From Chloroflexota bacterium (GTDB lineage: Bacteria; Chloroflexota; UBA11872), in contig JAPOYR010000003.1 of the NCBI GenBank assembly GCA_026706485.1, positions 1-64,000 on the forward strand: a DNA stretch of 64,000 bases, written 5' to 3'. The notes below the pieces were generated by a model. That model was not told the DNA's origin, searched no databases, and was given only the letters and a program-made list of their open reading frames with translations. Shown in pieces: positions 53,821 through 63,287 of this stretch. The position numbers were made by a program, and so were the translations under genes. Position 1 is the first letter of the stretch; each line of letters opens with the position of its first letter.

Positions 53821-54564
53821 GGGCGGCGAGTCCCTCGATCAGGCCGGTGGCGGCGTAGTCCGAAGGCGACTCTACACGGCGCCGCTGCGACGTGCAGCCG
53901 TAGCCGGACCGGACACCAGGCGCCACCCCTACTCGATTGGAAGTTCCCCACGGAGCCATAGCGCACCCCGCTGGCGGATCAGCCCAGCCTGGAGCGCCGC
54001 CGCGGCGCTTCCGAGTTGCCCAAGAGTCCGAGGGCCGCTCCCGAGCCGCACCACCAATAGCGCCGTTCCACCGCGGATCGCCTCCGCCATACGGCGGCCA
54101 CACCAGGTGCGACCGAGAGCAATTTGCCCGGTACTCGGACTGGACGGCCATTGCGCTGGACAGGCCGATCGCCGGCGAGATTCGGGCGCGGCCGACGCCG
54201 TCACCGGGCGATCACGCAGATGCCTGAGCTGGGGTCCGACCGAGGGCGTGCGCAGGTGCACTTGCAGTACTATTGAAACAGCCCTCTCGCATCCTTCGAC
54301 CAAGGCCACCAGAAATGATGGGGCAAGCTGGTCTGCCGCATGCTCAGGCCTCACGCGGCCTCTTTGCCCTTAGGCACCCATCCCCGAGTCCGAGGCAAGG
54401 CGACCGAACAGCCATCGCGAGGCGAGCCGGAGCCAGATCTGGATAGCACCGCGGTGGCAGCGCGCCAAGCAGTTGGTGCGGGTTCGCTGCCCAGCACGCC
54501 GTTCGGACGCCAACGCATGCGCGGAGTTGCCGGGCGAAATTGGGACCAACCCCAGGTTGTATGA
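53821..54564. other. 744-bp stretch without a recognised gene
   Basis: No plausible gene. The longest frames are Arg/Ser/Pro-rich shadows without family features; the minus frame 53929-54354 ends in a more protein-like segment (GGTALLVVRLGSGPRTLGQLG) but is not recognised. No tRNA, RNase P RNA, tmRNA or SRP RNA signature was found. It likely includes the promoters of the two diverging operons. Confidence 0.45.
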
Positions 54565-57426
54565 GTGACCGTTGATCCAACGGTAGTTCAGGGCCTGCTA
54601 CTCCTGGCGGCCGAGTTGATCGTGCTGGCCGCCGTTGGATACGTCGTCGTCCGGCTGGCGTTGCGGCAGGCCGACGAGCGCGTCGCCCTGGCGCAGGGTC
54701 TGGTGGTCGGCCTGGCGCTCTGGGGTCTGATCGTCAACTTCGTCATGTACGCCGTCCCTGGGCTTGCCGGCGCGATCGTGGGTTGGGGCGTCGTGCTGGC
54801 GATTGGCGCGGTGCTGGTGTGGCGTGCGCCCCACCCCATTTGGCCGCAACCGCGGGTGGCGGCGGGGTTTGCCGTGGCCTTGCTGGTGCTGCTGTGGATC
54901 GCGCTGGCCAGCCGGCAGTTGCTGTCCATTCCTGATCCGGGAGTTCGTCTGGGGCTGGCGGCCTCGATCCGCGCCGGCATCTTTCCGCCGGAGCTGTCCT
55001 GGAACCCTGGGACGCCGGTGTTCTATCACCACGGGGTGCCGCTGTTGGCCGGGCTGCTTACGCCGCCGGTTGGGCCCGATTTGGCGTTCGTGACCGAGCT
55101 GCTGGGCGCCTACGCCTGGGCGAGCTTCGCCTTGGTGGTTACGACGATGCTGTGGCAGCGCTCGTCGAGATTCGCCGCGACGGTCACCGCTCCGCTGTTG
55201 CTCGCCGCCGGCGCCTGGACCTTCACCTGGGTGGGCGACGGCCTCGTGACGGCCCCGGTCCCCGTGGGCCTACCGGCAGCCGGCCTGCGCACTTCCTTGG
55301 CAGACATCTATTGGCCGTCGGTGGATCTTTCATGGGCCGTCTACGTCTGGGAGTTTCGCGAAACGGCGCTTGCCAACATCTGGAAGCCTGGGTTTCTCCT
55401 GGCCTACGCGCTGGTCCTTGTCGTGCTGGAGCGGGCCTCGCGGGCGACCGACGGGTCGTGGCGAGGCGAGCTGACGCTCGCAGGGTTGGTTGGCTTCGTC
55501 GGCCTCTTGACGACGACGCTGGCCCCGGTGGCGCTGGCGCTATGGACCGGATTGAACGCGGTGAGCCTCAGCCGCGGCAAACGCGTCGGGATGTTGGCCC
55601 CGGGCGTCGTCCTCCGGTCCGGAGCCGGACCCGCGCTCGCCGTTCTCCTGCTGCTCGGCAGTGGCGGAGTGCTTGCCGGGACTCTTTGGGGTGACGCGTC
55701 ACCGAGCTTGGCCTTGGCGTGGAACGCGCACCAACAGGGCGGGCAACTCTTGGGCCAACTGGACTCACGGCCCGGCGGAGTGGGTCTGCTGGGCGTGGGG
55801 CCGGTGGTCTTGGCGGGCGCCGCCGTGCTGCTGGCTCGCCGCGACCGCTTGGTGCTCACGCTGGCCATCGGAACCGGCGTGCTGGCGGTCGCCTACATGG
55901 TGCTGGACCGTCCACCGGCGTCCCATGACACCGGTCGCTTGGCGGGACACGCCCGCAACCTGGCGTTGGCAGCTCTGCTGCTGGCGCTGAGCGTCCGCCT
56001 GGCGCGCTTGCCACAGCGGTGGCGCTATGTCGCAAGCGGGCTGCTGATCGCCCTGGTTGTCTGGCCGACGATCGCGGGGCCTCTGCGCCACCTGGGCGGA
56101 GCGGTCTCGCAGGGAACCGAGGTGGCGAATGCTGCCCGCGAGCCTCGCGAGTGGATGCAGGGGCGATATTCGCTCGACAGCCGTTTCCCATCCGACCAAA
56201 TCGCGACCTATATCCGGAACCACACGCCCGTGGATGCGCGCGTGTTGACGATCGAGCCGCCCTATACGGCCGTGGCATTCGCCACCGGCCGCCCGAGCGG
56301 GGCCGGGTTCATCGGGCATCTCCACTTCGACACGAAACCGGGCCCTGAGTATCTTGACGCCGTACGCCATCTCGAGCCAACGGCCCTGCGCCGGCTGAGC
56401 ATTGCCTACGTGCATGCCACGGATGCGTGGATCGCCGAGCTGACGGATCAGGCCGCAGGTTGGCTCAATGACCCGCGGCTGTTCGAGCCGCTGATTCGCA
56501 GCGAGGGCGAGGCGCTCTACCGCGTGCGGCCGGCGTTCGTGGACCTGGCGGCGGTACCCGCGCCGGCGTCGTTCGAGGCGCTGCGTCAGGCGGTGCCCGC
56601 GTCCGCGTCGGCCTACTTTCCCGCCGAATTCGCGTCGCCAGCGCAGCATCGCGTGGCGGCGGCGCTCGCCCACGCTCGATTGCTCGGCGACATTGATCCG
56701 CGTGTGCTGTATTTGCTCACGCCGTGGCCCTCCGAACCACTCGGCGACCGAGTGTCGGACCTCGTAGTCCTGCCGCTGTCCGTCGAGCCGTGGATGCTGC
56801 CGCCCGAGGGCCGGCAACCCATCTGGTGGAATGCGCAGGATGGCATCGCGGTGTACGCGCCCAACGGGGCCGTTGCGCCGATCATGGCGCCGCCCGCCAG
56901 CATGCAGTCGCCAGAGCCATCGCCGGTCGGCGTGCAGGTGTCCGACGTTGGCACGACCGATGGCCGGCTCACCTTCACGGTGACGATCGACGACCTCGCC
57001 CCGGACCAGTGGAGTGGGCAAGACTGGCAACTCCTCGCCGGCGAGGAGTCGCCCTGGGCGATCCCCACCGAGCTTGAGCCGGACGGCCGCACGCCCGTCG
57101 TCGCGCAGTGGTTCGCCGGCCAGATGGCGCCACGGCGGGACGTGACCACCTACCAGTACGTCTTCGACCCACGGACACCCCGTCTGGCGGTCGGTGAGCG
57201 CGGTCAGGCGACCGATGTCGCATCCGCGGGCGACGGCGTTGGCGAGGGGATCTGGATGCTGTCCCTGCGGCTGATCCAGGAGGTGGATCGAGGCACCTAC
57301 GTGGCGCAGGAGGACATCGCCGTCATTCCCCTGCTGCAGATCGAGATATCGGAGACCGGTGACGTGACCGTGTTCGTCTACGACGACGCGCGAGGAGTCG
57401 ACGCGGAGCCAGCGGTCAAGCCCTAA
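54565..57426 (+). CDS. large membrane protein with C-terminal extracytoplasmic region
   Basis: A 953-aa protein from a GTG start. Residues 1-510 contain about twelve hydrophobic helices, with loops rich in Pro/Trp (SWNPGTPVFYHHGVPLLAG, near residue 150) that resemble GT-C type membrane glycosyltransferases. Residues 530-690 form a soluble domain (TPVDARVLTIEPPYTAVAF, RRLSIAYVHATDAWI), and residues 700-950 a beta-rich region. No catalytic D-x-D is certain, so the GT-C idea is tentative. It may act in surface polysaccharide or lipid modification. Confidence 0.65.
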   Translation: MTVDPTVVQGLLLLAAELIVLAAVGYVVVRLALRQADERVALAQGLVVGLALWGLIVNFVMYAVPGLAGAIVGWGVVLAIGAVLVWRAPHPIWPQPRVAAGFAVALLVLLWIALASRQLLSIPDPGVRLGLAASIRAGIFPPELSWNPGTPVFYHHGVPLLAGLLTPPVGPDLAFVTELLGAYAWASFALVVTTMLWQRSSRFAATVTAPLLLAAGAWTFTWVGDGLVTAPVPVGLPAAGLRTSLADIYWPSVDLSWAVYVWEFRETALANIWKPGFLLAYALVLVVLERASRATDGSWRGELTLAGLVGFVGLLTTTLAPVALALWTGLNAVSLSRGKRVGMLAPGVVLRSGAGPALAVLLLLGSGGVLAGTLWGDASPSLALAWNAHQQGGQLLGQLDSRPGGVGLLGVGPVVLAGAAVLLARRDRLVLTLAIGTGVLAVAYMVLDRPPASHDTGRLAGHARNLALAALLLALSVRLARLPQRWRYVASGLLIALVVWPTIAGPLRHLGGAVSQGTEVANAAREPREWMQGRYSLDSRFPSDQIATYIRNHTPVDARVLTIEPPYTAVAFATGRPSGAGFIGHLHFDTKPGPEYLDAVRHLEPTALRRLSIAYVHATDAWIAELTDQAAGWLNDPRLFEPLIRSEGEALYRVRPAFVDLAAVPAPASFEALRQAVPASASAYFPAEFASPAQHRVAAALAHARLLGDIDPRVLYLLTPWPSEPLGDRVSDLVVLPLSVEPWMLPPEGRQPIWWNAQDGIAVYAPNGAVAPIMAPPASMQSPEPSPVGVQVSDVGTTDGRLTFTVTIDDLAPDQWSGQDWQLLAGEESPWAIPTELEPDGRTPVVAQWFAGQMAPRRDVTTYQYVFDPRTPRLAVGERGQATDVASAGDGVGEGIWMLSLRLIQEVDRGTYVAQEDIAVIPLLQIEISETGDVTVFVYDDARGVDAEPAVKP

Positions 57427-57489
57427 GGCGCGGCACTCGATCGCGCTTCGCTGCGGGCCGGTCGCCGCCCAGGGTCGCTAGACTCAACC

Positions 57490-58122
57490 ATGCAGTTGGA
57501 CCTGTTTCCCCTCCACACGGTGCTGTTTCCGCACATGCGGCTGCCGCTGCATATCTTCGAGCCGCGGTACCGCGTGATGATTCGAGCCTGCATCGACGAG
57601 GAGCGCCCGTTCGGCGTGGCGCTGATCCGCTCCGGAGATGAGGTTGGCGGGCCGGCGGAGCCGCATCCGGTGGGGACCACCGCGCGCATCACGCAGCACG
57701 AGACGCTGCCCGATGGCCGCATGAACATCGAGGCGGTGGGCGAGCAGCGCTTTCGCATCGATGCGCTGGAGCAGCAGGAGCCGCACCTGACGGCGTCGGT
57801 GACATTGGACGCGATGCCAGTGACGGATCCGCGCAATACGGCATCGCTGGCGGCTAGCGTGCGCGAGGACTACCGCCAGGCGCTGCGGCTCACGCTGGAG
57901 CTGCAGGGCGCGTTCGGCACCCACGAGGAACTGCCGCGCGATCCGGAGCGCTTCGCCTATTTCACCGCGTCCGCCCTGCCGGCCACCGCCAGCACCCGCC
58001 AGAACCTACTCGAATCGCCGAGCGTGGAGGAGCTGCTGGCCCGCGAGGCCAAGCTGATGCAGCGGTTGCTGCGCGACCTCAGGGAGCTATTGGAGACGCG
58101 GCAGAACTCGCGCCTGAATTAG
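57490..58122 (+). CDS. Lon-protease N-terminal (LON substrate-binding) domain protein
   Basis: A 210-aa stand-alone LON-N (PUA-like) domain protein without the AAA+ and peptidase domains. The family start is LDLFPLHTVLFPHMRLPLHIFEPRYRVM, then RFGVALI-like and VGTTARITQHETLPDGRMNIEAVGEQRFRI. The C-terminal helix bundle is Leu/Arg-rich. Such single-domain proteins are common; the function is unclear. Alone on its strand between two membrane protein genes. Confidence 0.85.
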   Translation: MQLDLFPLHTVLFPHMRLPLHIFEPRYRVMIRACIDEERPFGVALIRSGDEVGGPAEPHPVGTTARITQHETLPDGRMNIEAVGEQRFRIDALEQQEPHLTASVTLDAMPVTDPRNTASLAASVREDYRQALRLTLELQGAFGTHEELPRDPERFAYFTASALPATASTRQNLLESPSVEELLAREAKLMQRLLRDLRELLETRQNSRLN

Positions 58123-58211
58123 GCCGTGGGCATCCGCGCCATGGTCACCGCCTCTACACTGGCCGCATCGTGCCTTGTGAACGGGCACCGCAACGAAGCG
58201 AGGGCTGACGC

Positions 58212-58526
58212 ATGGTCAATCCATCCCCCTATCCGGTGAACATCACCGCCGAGTACCCGGAGCGCAGCTCGCGATTGCTCGCCTTCTGCGGACTGACCTT
58301 CCTGATCAAGGGGCTATTGCTCCTCCCGCACCTCATCGTGCTTTACTTCCTGTCGATCGTGGCGGTGTTGGCCCAACTGGTGGGTTACGTCGCCATCATC
58401 ATCACCGGCTGGTATCCGCGGGGGCTCTTCGACTTCCAGGTCGGCGTGCTGCGCTGGAATCTGCGCACGAGCGCCTGGTTCCTCTCGATCGTCGACGAGT
58501 ACCCGCCGTTCCGGCTGCAGGATTAG
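58212..58526 (+). CDS. DUF4389 small membrane protein
   Basis: A 104-aa protein with two transmembrane segments (about 26-45 and 50-68) and the family end FDFQVGVLRWNLRTSAWFLSIVDEYPPF. The N-terminus has PVNITAEYPER, typical of DUF4389. Function unknown. GCGAGGG precedes the ATG. Confidence 0.82.
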   Translation: MVNPSPYPVNITAEYPERSSRLLAFCGLTFLIKGLLLLPHLIVLYFLSIVAVLAQLVGYVAIIITGWYPRGLFDFQVGVLRWNLRTSAWFLSIVDEYPPFRLQD

Positions 58527-58602
58527 GGCAGGCGCTACCCTGACCTAGGCCCGTCCGCCTAACCGGCTGCCCCGTGTTCGCGCGGGGACGCCGCTCGCGT
58601 CC

Positions 58603-60930
58603 ATGCTTGCGTCCGATCTGTCCGCCGACCGTCTTGAGCTGCCCGAGATCCTGGCGCAGGCCAGCACGTATGCCGGATTCGAGCCGGGTCGCGCCCATGT
58701 CCGCGCGCTCCGACCGACCACCGATCATGCCGAGGCGCGCGCCCGGCTGACGGCCACCGCCCAGGCGCGCTGGCTGCTGGGCGAGGCGCCTGGATTCAGC
58801 GTCGGCGGCGCGCAGGACGTTCGCGCGGCGGCCGATGCGGCCGCCCGAGGATCGCGCCTCAGCCCCACGGACTTGCAGGCCGTGGCCGCGCAGCTTCGCG
58901 CGGTGCGCCTGACCCGACGCACCGTGGAGACCCACCGCGCGGACGCGCCGGCGCTCTGGCGCATCGTCGCGCCGCTGGCGGACCACCCCGAGCTGGGCTC
59001 GCGCATCGACGCGACGTTCGACGAGCAAGGCCGGGTCGCCGACGCGGCCTCGCCTGAACTGCAATCGCTGCGCCGCCAGCTGCGTCAGGCCACGGCGGCA
59101 GTGCACGCGATCATGCAGCAGCAGCTCCGGTCGCCCGCCGCGCGCGGCGTGCTGCAGGAAGCCCTCATCACCGAGCGCGCGGGGCGCCAGGTGGTGCCGG
59201 TCAAGCAGGAGCACCAGGGCAGCTTCCCCGGCATCGTGCACGACACCTCCGCCAGTGGCGCCACGGTGTACATGGAGCCGCTGGCGGCCGTGCCGGCCAA
59301 CAATCGCGTGCGGGAGCTCGAGGCGGCCGAGCGACACGAGATCGACCGGATTCTGCGGGCGCTGAGCGCCGACGTCGGCGCGCTGAGGCACGAAATCGTG
59401 GCGGGAGTCGACGGCCTGGGGGTGCTCGACGGCCTGCTGGCGCTGGCCCGGTTCGCGGATGCGCACGAGGCCGTGGAGCCAAGCATCGCGCCGGACGCGG
59501 GGTTCCAACTGAAGGAGGCGCGGCACCCCCTGCTGGAAGGCGACGTCGTACCCATCGACATCGAGATTCCAGCCGGCGGATCGCAGGCGATCGTGATCAC
59601 CGGTCCGAACACCGGCGGCAAGACCGTGGCGCTGAAGACGGTGGGGCTGCTGCACCTGATGGCGGCCTGCGGCCTGCACGTGCCGGCCGCCGGCGCGCGG
59701 CTTGCGGTCTACGACCCCGTGCTGGCGGATATCGGCGACGAGCAGAGCATCGAGCAAAGTCTCAGCACCTTCGCCTCGCACATGCGCAACTTGGTGGCGA
59801 TGGTGCGTGCGGCGGGACCGCGCGCGCTGGTGCTGACCGACGAGCTTGGCGCGGGCACGGATCCCACCGAGGGCGCGGCGCTGGGCCAAGCCATCCTCGA
59901 ACGGCTGCTCGACGCCGGGGCCGTGGCGGTGGTGACCACGCATCATCCCGAGCTCAAGCTGTTCGCCCACCGGCACCCGCGCGCCCGAAACGCCAGCGTG
60001 GACTTCGATGCCGCCACCCTGCGTCCGACCTATCGCCTGCTGATGGACGTGCCCGGTCGCAGCAATGCCTTCGACATCGCCACCGGGTTGGGGCTCGATG
60101 CGGAGATCGTCGAGGCCGCGCGGGCCAAGCTCTCGGCGGAGTTTCGCGACGTTGAGGGGTTGATCGGCGCGCTGCAGCACGAACGACGGGAGCTGTCGGA
60201 GGCTCGGGCAACCGTGGCCGACGAGTTCGCACGGCTCACCGCGGCGCAGCACGACCTCGACGAGCGATTGGCGGGTGTCGACGCCGAGCGTGAGCGCGTG
60301 GTGGGCGATGCCCGGCGCGAGGCTCGCGCGCTGCTGCGGAAAACTCGCGCCGCGCTGCGGCAGGCCGAGCAGGCGGCGCGGCAGACGCCCGGCGCCTCGA
60401 CCGATGTCGCCCGCCAGCGCATGCGGAATCTCGAAGCGAAGCTCGATGCGGCGAGTCCGCCGGCCGAGCTGCCGCGCGCGGCGCCCCTGCTCGAGATTCG
60501 GGAAGGGGACCGGGTGCGCGTGGAGGGCTACAGCCGCGAGGCGGTGGTGGTGGCGGTGGAAGACACCGAGGCAGTGATCGGCGCGGGCAACGTGCGCGCC
60601 CGAGTGCCGCGAGCGCACGTGCAGGAGGTGCTCGCGCCGCAGCCCCGACCCCGACCGCGGGCGCGCCGACGCGGTTCGGCGCTCCCAGCCGAGGTCCACG
60701 TACGCGGCGAGCGCGTGGTCGACGCCTTGGAACAGGTGGACCTGGCCCTAGACGCCGCCGTGCTGCACGGCGCGTCCGCCCTGCGGGTGGTCCATGGGGT
60801 CGGCACCGGGACGTTGCGCCGAGCAATCCGCAGCCACGTGGGCGACCATCCAAGCGTGCTGGACCTCTCCGACGCGGATCCCACCGCGGGCGGCGCCGGC
60901 GTCACCGTCGTCGCGCTGGCCGGCGGCTAA
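58603..60930 (+). CDS. mutS2: MutS2-type ATPase/endonuclease
   Basis: A 775-aa MutS2. The N-terminal clamp part (about 1-310) lacks the mismatch-recognition domain. The ATPase has Walker A GPNTGGKT at 334-341, DIGDEQSIEQSLSTFASH and LTDELGAGTDPTEGAALG (Walker B). A coiled-coil region follows, and an Smr nuclease domain is at about 697-775 (VHVRGERVVDALEQVD, VVHGVGTGTLRRAI). MutS2 acts in recombination suppression or ribosome rescue depending on the organism. The stop is followed by a repeat-rich gap. Confidence 0.94.
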   Translation: MLASDLSADRLELPEILAQASTYAGFEPGRAHVRALRPTTDHAEARARLTATAQARWLLGEAPGFSVGGAQDVRAAADAAARGSRLSPTDLQAVAAQLRAVRLTRRTVETHRADAPALWRIVAPLADHPELGSRIDATFDEQGRVADAASPELQSLRRQLRQATAAVHAIMQQQLRSPAARGVLQEALITERAGRQVVPVKQEHQGSFPGIVHDTSASGATVYMEPLAAVPANNRVRELEAAERHEIDRILRALSADVGALRHEIVAGVDGLGVLDGLLALARFADAHEAVEPSIAPDAGFQLKEARHPLLEGDVVPIDIEIPAGGSQAIVITGPNTGGKTVALKTVGLLHLMAACGLHVPAAGARLAVYDPVLADIGDEQSIEQSLSTFASHMRNLVAMVRAAGPRALVLTDELGAGTDPTEGAALGQAILERLLDAGAVAVVTTHHPELKLFAHRHPRARNASVDFDAATLRPTYRLLMDVPGRSNAFDIATGLGLDAEIVEAARAKLSAEFRDVEGLIGALQHERRELSEARATVADEFARLTAAQHDLDERLAGVDAERERVVGDARREARALLRKTRAALRQAEQAARQTPGASTDVARQRMRNLEAKLDAASPPAELPRAAPLLEIREGDRVRVEGYSREAVVVAVEDTEAVIGAGNVRARVPRAHVQEVLAPQPRPRPRARRRGSALPAEVHVRGERVVDALEQVDLALDAAVLHGASALRVVHGVGTGTLRRAIRSHVGDHPSVLDLSDADPTAGGAGVTVVALAGG

Positions 60931-61108
60931 CGACCGGCGCGCCCGCGCTCAGCAAACCCACCTCCGTTCGCCCTGAGCGAAGTCGAAGGGCGTCGTGCGT
61001 GGTTCGACAGAGCCTGTCCTGAGCCTGCCGGAGGGCTCACCACGAACGGGTTGGTCTGTAGGGACAGGTCTCAAACCCGCCCGAAATCCACCACGAGCGG
61101 AAGCGGCG
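60931..61108. repeat. dispersed repeats after mutS2
   Basis: A full CCGTTCG...CGAACGG repeat (about 60965-61049, with the internal GAGCCTGTCCTGAGCCTGCC element) and a TGTAGGGACAGGT...CCCGCCC hairpin-type unit (about 61055-61083). No gene. Confidence 0.7.
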
Positions 61109-61282
61109 CTACTGCTGCAGGATCTCGAACTCGACCTTGGGCTCGCGGCGCAGGAGCCAGCGTGCGAGGGCGCGGCGCACCGATTGATGGCGCGCGGCGA
61201 AGGCCAGGACCGACGCGGTCACGCCCAGGGCGCCGCCCACCACCAGCCCCATGCCGAGTCCGGTGCCGAATCCTCGCGACAT
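61109..61282 (-). CDS. 57-aa small membrane protein after rsfS
   Basis: A short protein beginning MSRGFGTGLGMGLVVGGALG: one glycine-rich transmembrane helix (about 6-28), then a basic amphipathic helix (HQSVRRALARWLLRREPK) and an acidic tail. GGGAGG lies six bases before the ATG, and it follows rsfS by 14 bp on the same strand. No family was recognised. It probably sits in the inner membrane with its C-terminus inside. Confidence 0.6.
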   Translation of the reverse strand: MSRGFGTGLGMGLVVGGALGVTASVLAFAARHQSVRRALARWLLRREPKVEFEILQQ

Positions 61283-61296
61283 GCGCCCTCCCGCGC

Positions 61297-61614
61297 CTAC
61301 TGCAAGCGAGCCACGACGGGGGCGTCGCTCCAGAGCTCGTCCAGCCGATAGTACGCCCGCGCCTCGGGGGCGAAGACGTGAACCACCACGCCCCCAAAGT
61401 CGGCGAGCAGCCACCCGTCCGTCACTTCACCCTCGAATTGCGGATGCGATGCGGACGGGGGAACGGGTTCGCGGTCGAGGGCATCGCGGATGGCGCGCAT
61501 CTGGACGGTGCTGCCGGCGGTGCACACGACGAAGTAGTCGGCAATGATCGTGAGCCCGCGCAGGTCCAAGAGGGCAACATCCGTGGCGCCCCTTTCCGCC
61601 AACACCTCGACCAC
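61297..61614 (-). CDS. rsfS: ribosomal silencing factor RsfS
   Basis: At least 105 aa of the RsfS (Iojap) family, which binds ribosomal protein L14 and blocks subunit joining in starvation. The signature is ALLDLRGLTIIADYFVVCTAGSTVQMRAI, then DGWLLADFGGVVVHVF near the end. The GTG at 61614 has no Shine-Dalgarno and starts late; codons upstream (LIPLERARR) also look coding but meet an in-frame TGA at 61656-61654. The ATG at 61661 (MPEHCAR) is one frame away, so a frameshift or unusual start is possible. Follows nadD, the conserved arrangement. Confidence 0.85.
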   Translation of the reverse strand: MVEVLAERGATDVALLDLRGLTIIADYFVVCTAGSTVQMRAIRDALDREPVPPSASHPQFEGEVTDGWLLADFGGVVVHVFAPEARAYYRLDELWSDAPVVARLQ

Positions 61615-61676
61615 ACGGCGCGCGCGCTCGAGCGGGATCAGCGTGCGCAGTGCTCAGGCATCATGAGGTGCCGCGA

Positions 61677-62297
61677 TTATATCCGACCCTCGGCGGCGTC
61701 CCCATTCGCGTAGAGCCCGTGTCGTTGAATGTAGTCGGCCACCGCGCCGGGCACGAGGCCTTCGAGCGACTCCTCAGCCGCGATGCGCCGCCGCACGTCC
61801 GACGCCGCGATGTCGCTGGCCGCGTCGTGGAGGATGCGAACCCGCGTCGCGGCCGCGGGATGGTCGTGGAGCAGGTCGTCGGGCAGCTCCGCGGCGTAGC
61901 CGGTCCGAGCCACCGCGACCACTTCGCTGATGGCGAAGATGGCATCCGTGTCGCGCCATGCCGCCATGGCCTCCAAGGCGTCCGTCCCGACGATGAGCGT
62001 GAACACTGCGTCCGGATGGGCCTTGGTGAGCGTTCGCAGGGTGTCAATGGTGTAGGAAGGAGCGGGTCGCGACAGCTCCAGGTCCCGAGCCTCCAGCCAT
62101 GAGCAATCCCGCACCGCCAGGCGGCACATGGCGAGGCGATGGTCGGCGGACGCGTGCGGCGCGCCGCGAAACGGGGAACGGGCGGCGGGGATGAGCCAGA
62201 CGCGGTCGAGCGCCCAGGCGTCCTTGACCTGCCGCGCCACGGCCAGGTGCCCGCAGTGCACGGGGTCGAAGGTGCCGCCGAAGAGTCCGATGCGCAT
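61677..62297 (-). CDS. nadD: nicotinate-nucleotide adenylyltransferase
   Basis: A 206-aa enzyme making deamido-NAD in NAD synthesis. The nucleotidyltransferase motif GGTFDPVHCGHL carries the HxGH-type residues at about 7-18, and the C-terminal signature SSxxR is represented by ASDVRRRIA. VGTDALEAMAAW is the conserved mid-block. The length is normal. It lies 6 bp after the Gfo/Idh/MocA-like gene and 62 bp before the rsfS GTG. Confidence 0.92.
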   Translation of the reverse strand: MRIGLFGGTFDPVHCGHLAVARQVKDAWALDRVWLIPAARSPFRGAPHASADHRLAMCRLAVRDCSWLEARDLELSRPAPSYTIDTLRTLTKAHPDAVFTLIVGTDALEAMAAWRDTDAIFAISEVVAVARTGYAAELPDDLLHDHPAAATRVRILHDAASDIAASDVRRRIAAEESLEGLVPGAVADYIQRHGLYANGDAAEGRI

Positions 62298-62303
62298 AGT
62301 CCG

Positions 62304-63203
62304 CTACCGCACGACCAGCTGGCGCGGCCGGCCGCTGCCCACCGTCGCAAGCGCGGCGCGCACGAGCGCCGCCGTGCGCAGCGCGCCGGAAAGGTTGGGC
62401 GTCTCCGGGGTCGCCTGGCCGGTGCGGACCGTCTGCACCAGGTCGCGCACCGCGTCGGAACGGCCGTCGGAAGGACGCCAATCCGCCGTCACCACTTGCG
62501 AATTCCCCACCGCCCGGAATGCGTGCTTCGTGTCCGCCGCGTCGATCTCGGCGTCGTTGAAGCCGTCGAGCGCGGCCGTGGTGAAGCCCTCCGTCAGCAT
62601 CACCATTCGCCGGCCGTCGGTGAGCTGCACGACGGCCGCGAGCCCCTCGTCAGGCCCATCCAGTCGGCTGACCGCGAATGCGGCGCTGCCATTCGGACCA
62701 AACTCCAGCGTGCCGGCCACGGTCGATGGCACGCCGGGATCGGTTGACGTCCCAGGCCCGGATTCGGCGTACACGCGATTCGGCGGCCGACCCATCAGGT
62801 GCGTCAGGATATCGAGCGTGTGGAAGGCCGCCGCGGGCAGAGAGTCGACGCCCGGCATCGTGACGTGCGCATGCATGAACTTGGGCGTTGGGAGCAGCCG
62901 TCGCGCCAGGCGCACGACGGGAGCGCTTCGCCAGGACAACGCGGCCAGTGCCGGCGTCGGCATCGCGCGCAGCGCCGCCCGCGACGCGGGGGTGGCGCCG
63001 AGCGACACCAGCGCACTGGGATCGATGAGCATGGGGAGGCCGGTTGACGCCGGCTCCGGCAGAGCTGCGGCCTCGGCAACGACGAGCGCTTGGGCCTTCG
63101 AGGGCTGGACGAGCTCCGCGTCCGCCACGGTCGCCGCGGCAACGGCGTAGCGCCCCGCCACGGGGCCTTCGCCCACCACAGCGACGCGCACGGGGCGATC
63201 CAT
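62304..63203 (-). CDS. Gfo/Idh/MocA-like oxidoreductase
   Basis: A 299-aa protein of the Gfo/Idh/MocA class, shorter than usual. The Rossmann start is VAVVGEGPVAGRY at 8-20; the second-strand segments are degenerate (VVAEAAALP). The C-terminal half has AAAFHTLDILTHLMGRPPNRVYA with the conserved His-x-x-D, and GTLEFGPNGSAAFAVSRLD. The EKP motif normally between the domains is not seen. It may be a diverged member with altered activity. First gene of the nadD-rsfS operon by spacing. Confidence 0.72.
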   Translation of the reverse strand: MDRPVRVAVVGEGPVAGRYAVAAATVADAELVQPSKAQALVVAEAAALPEPASTGLPMLIDPSALVSLGATPASRAALRAMPTPALAALSWRSAPVVRLARRLLPTPKFMHAHVTMPGVDSLPAAAFHTLDILTHLMGRPPNRVYAESGPGTSTDPGVPSTVAGTLEFGPNGSAAFAVSRLDGPDEGLAAVVQLTDGRRMVMLTEGFTTAALDGFNDAEIDAADTKHAFRAVGNSQVVTADWRPSDGRSDAVRDLVQTVRTGQATPETPNLSGALRTAALVRAALATVGSGRPRQLVVR

Positions 63204-63287
63204 AGCTATCGAATCTGCGTCCAGACCGGCGTCGCGTCAACCGCGCTACGATGCGGCGGGCAGCACAGCGAGACTCGCGGAGCGCAC

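Noticed and set aside
53929-54354. 141-codon minus-strand frame in the 744-bp gap
   Set aside because: Arg/Ser/Pro-rich beginning, no ribosome site or family match; the protein-like tail is too short to support a gene.
58402-60699. 765-codon minus-strand frame
   Set aside because: Antisense shadow of mutS2, which has all its motifs on the plus strand.
61654-61656. In-frame TGA upstream of rsfS read as selenocysteine
   Set aside because: No ATG/GTG/TTG start lies upstream of it in frame before nadD coding sequence, and RsfS proteins have no conserved redox Cys at that place.
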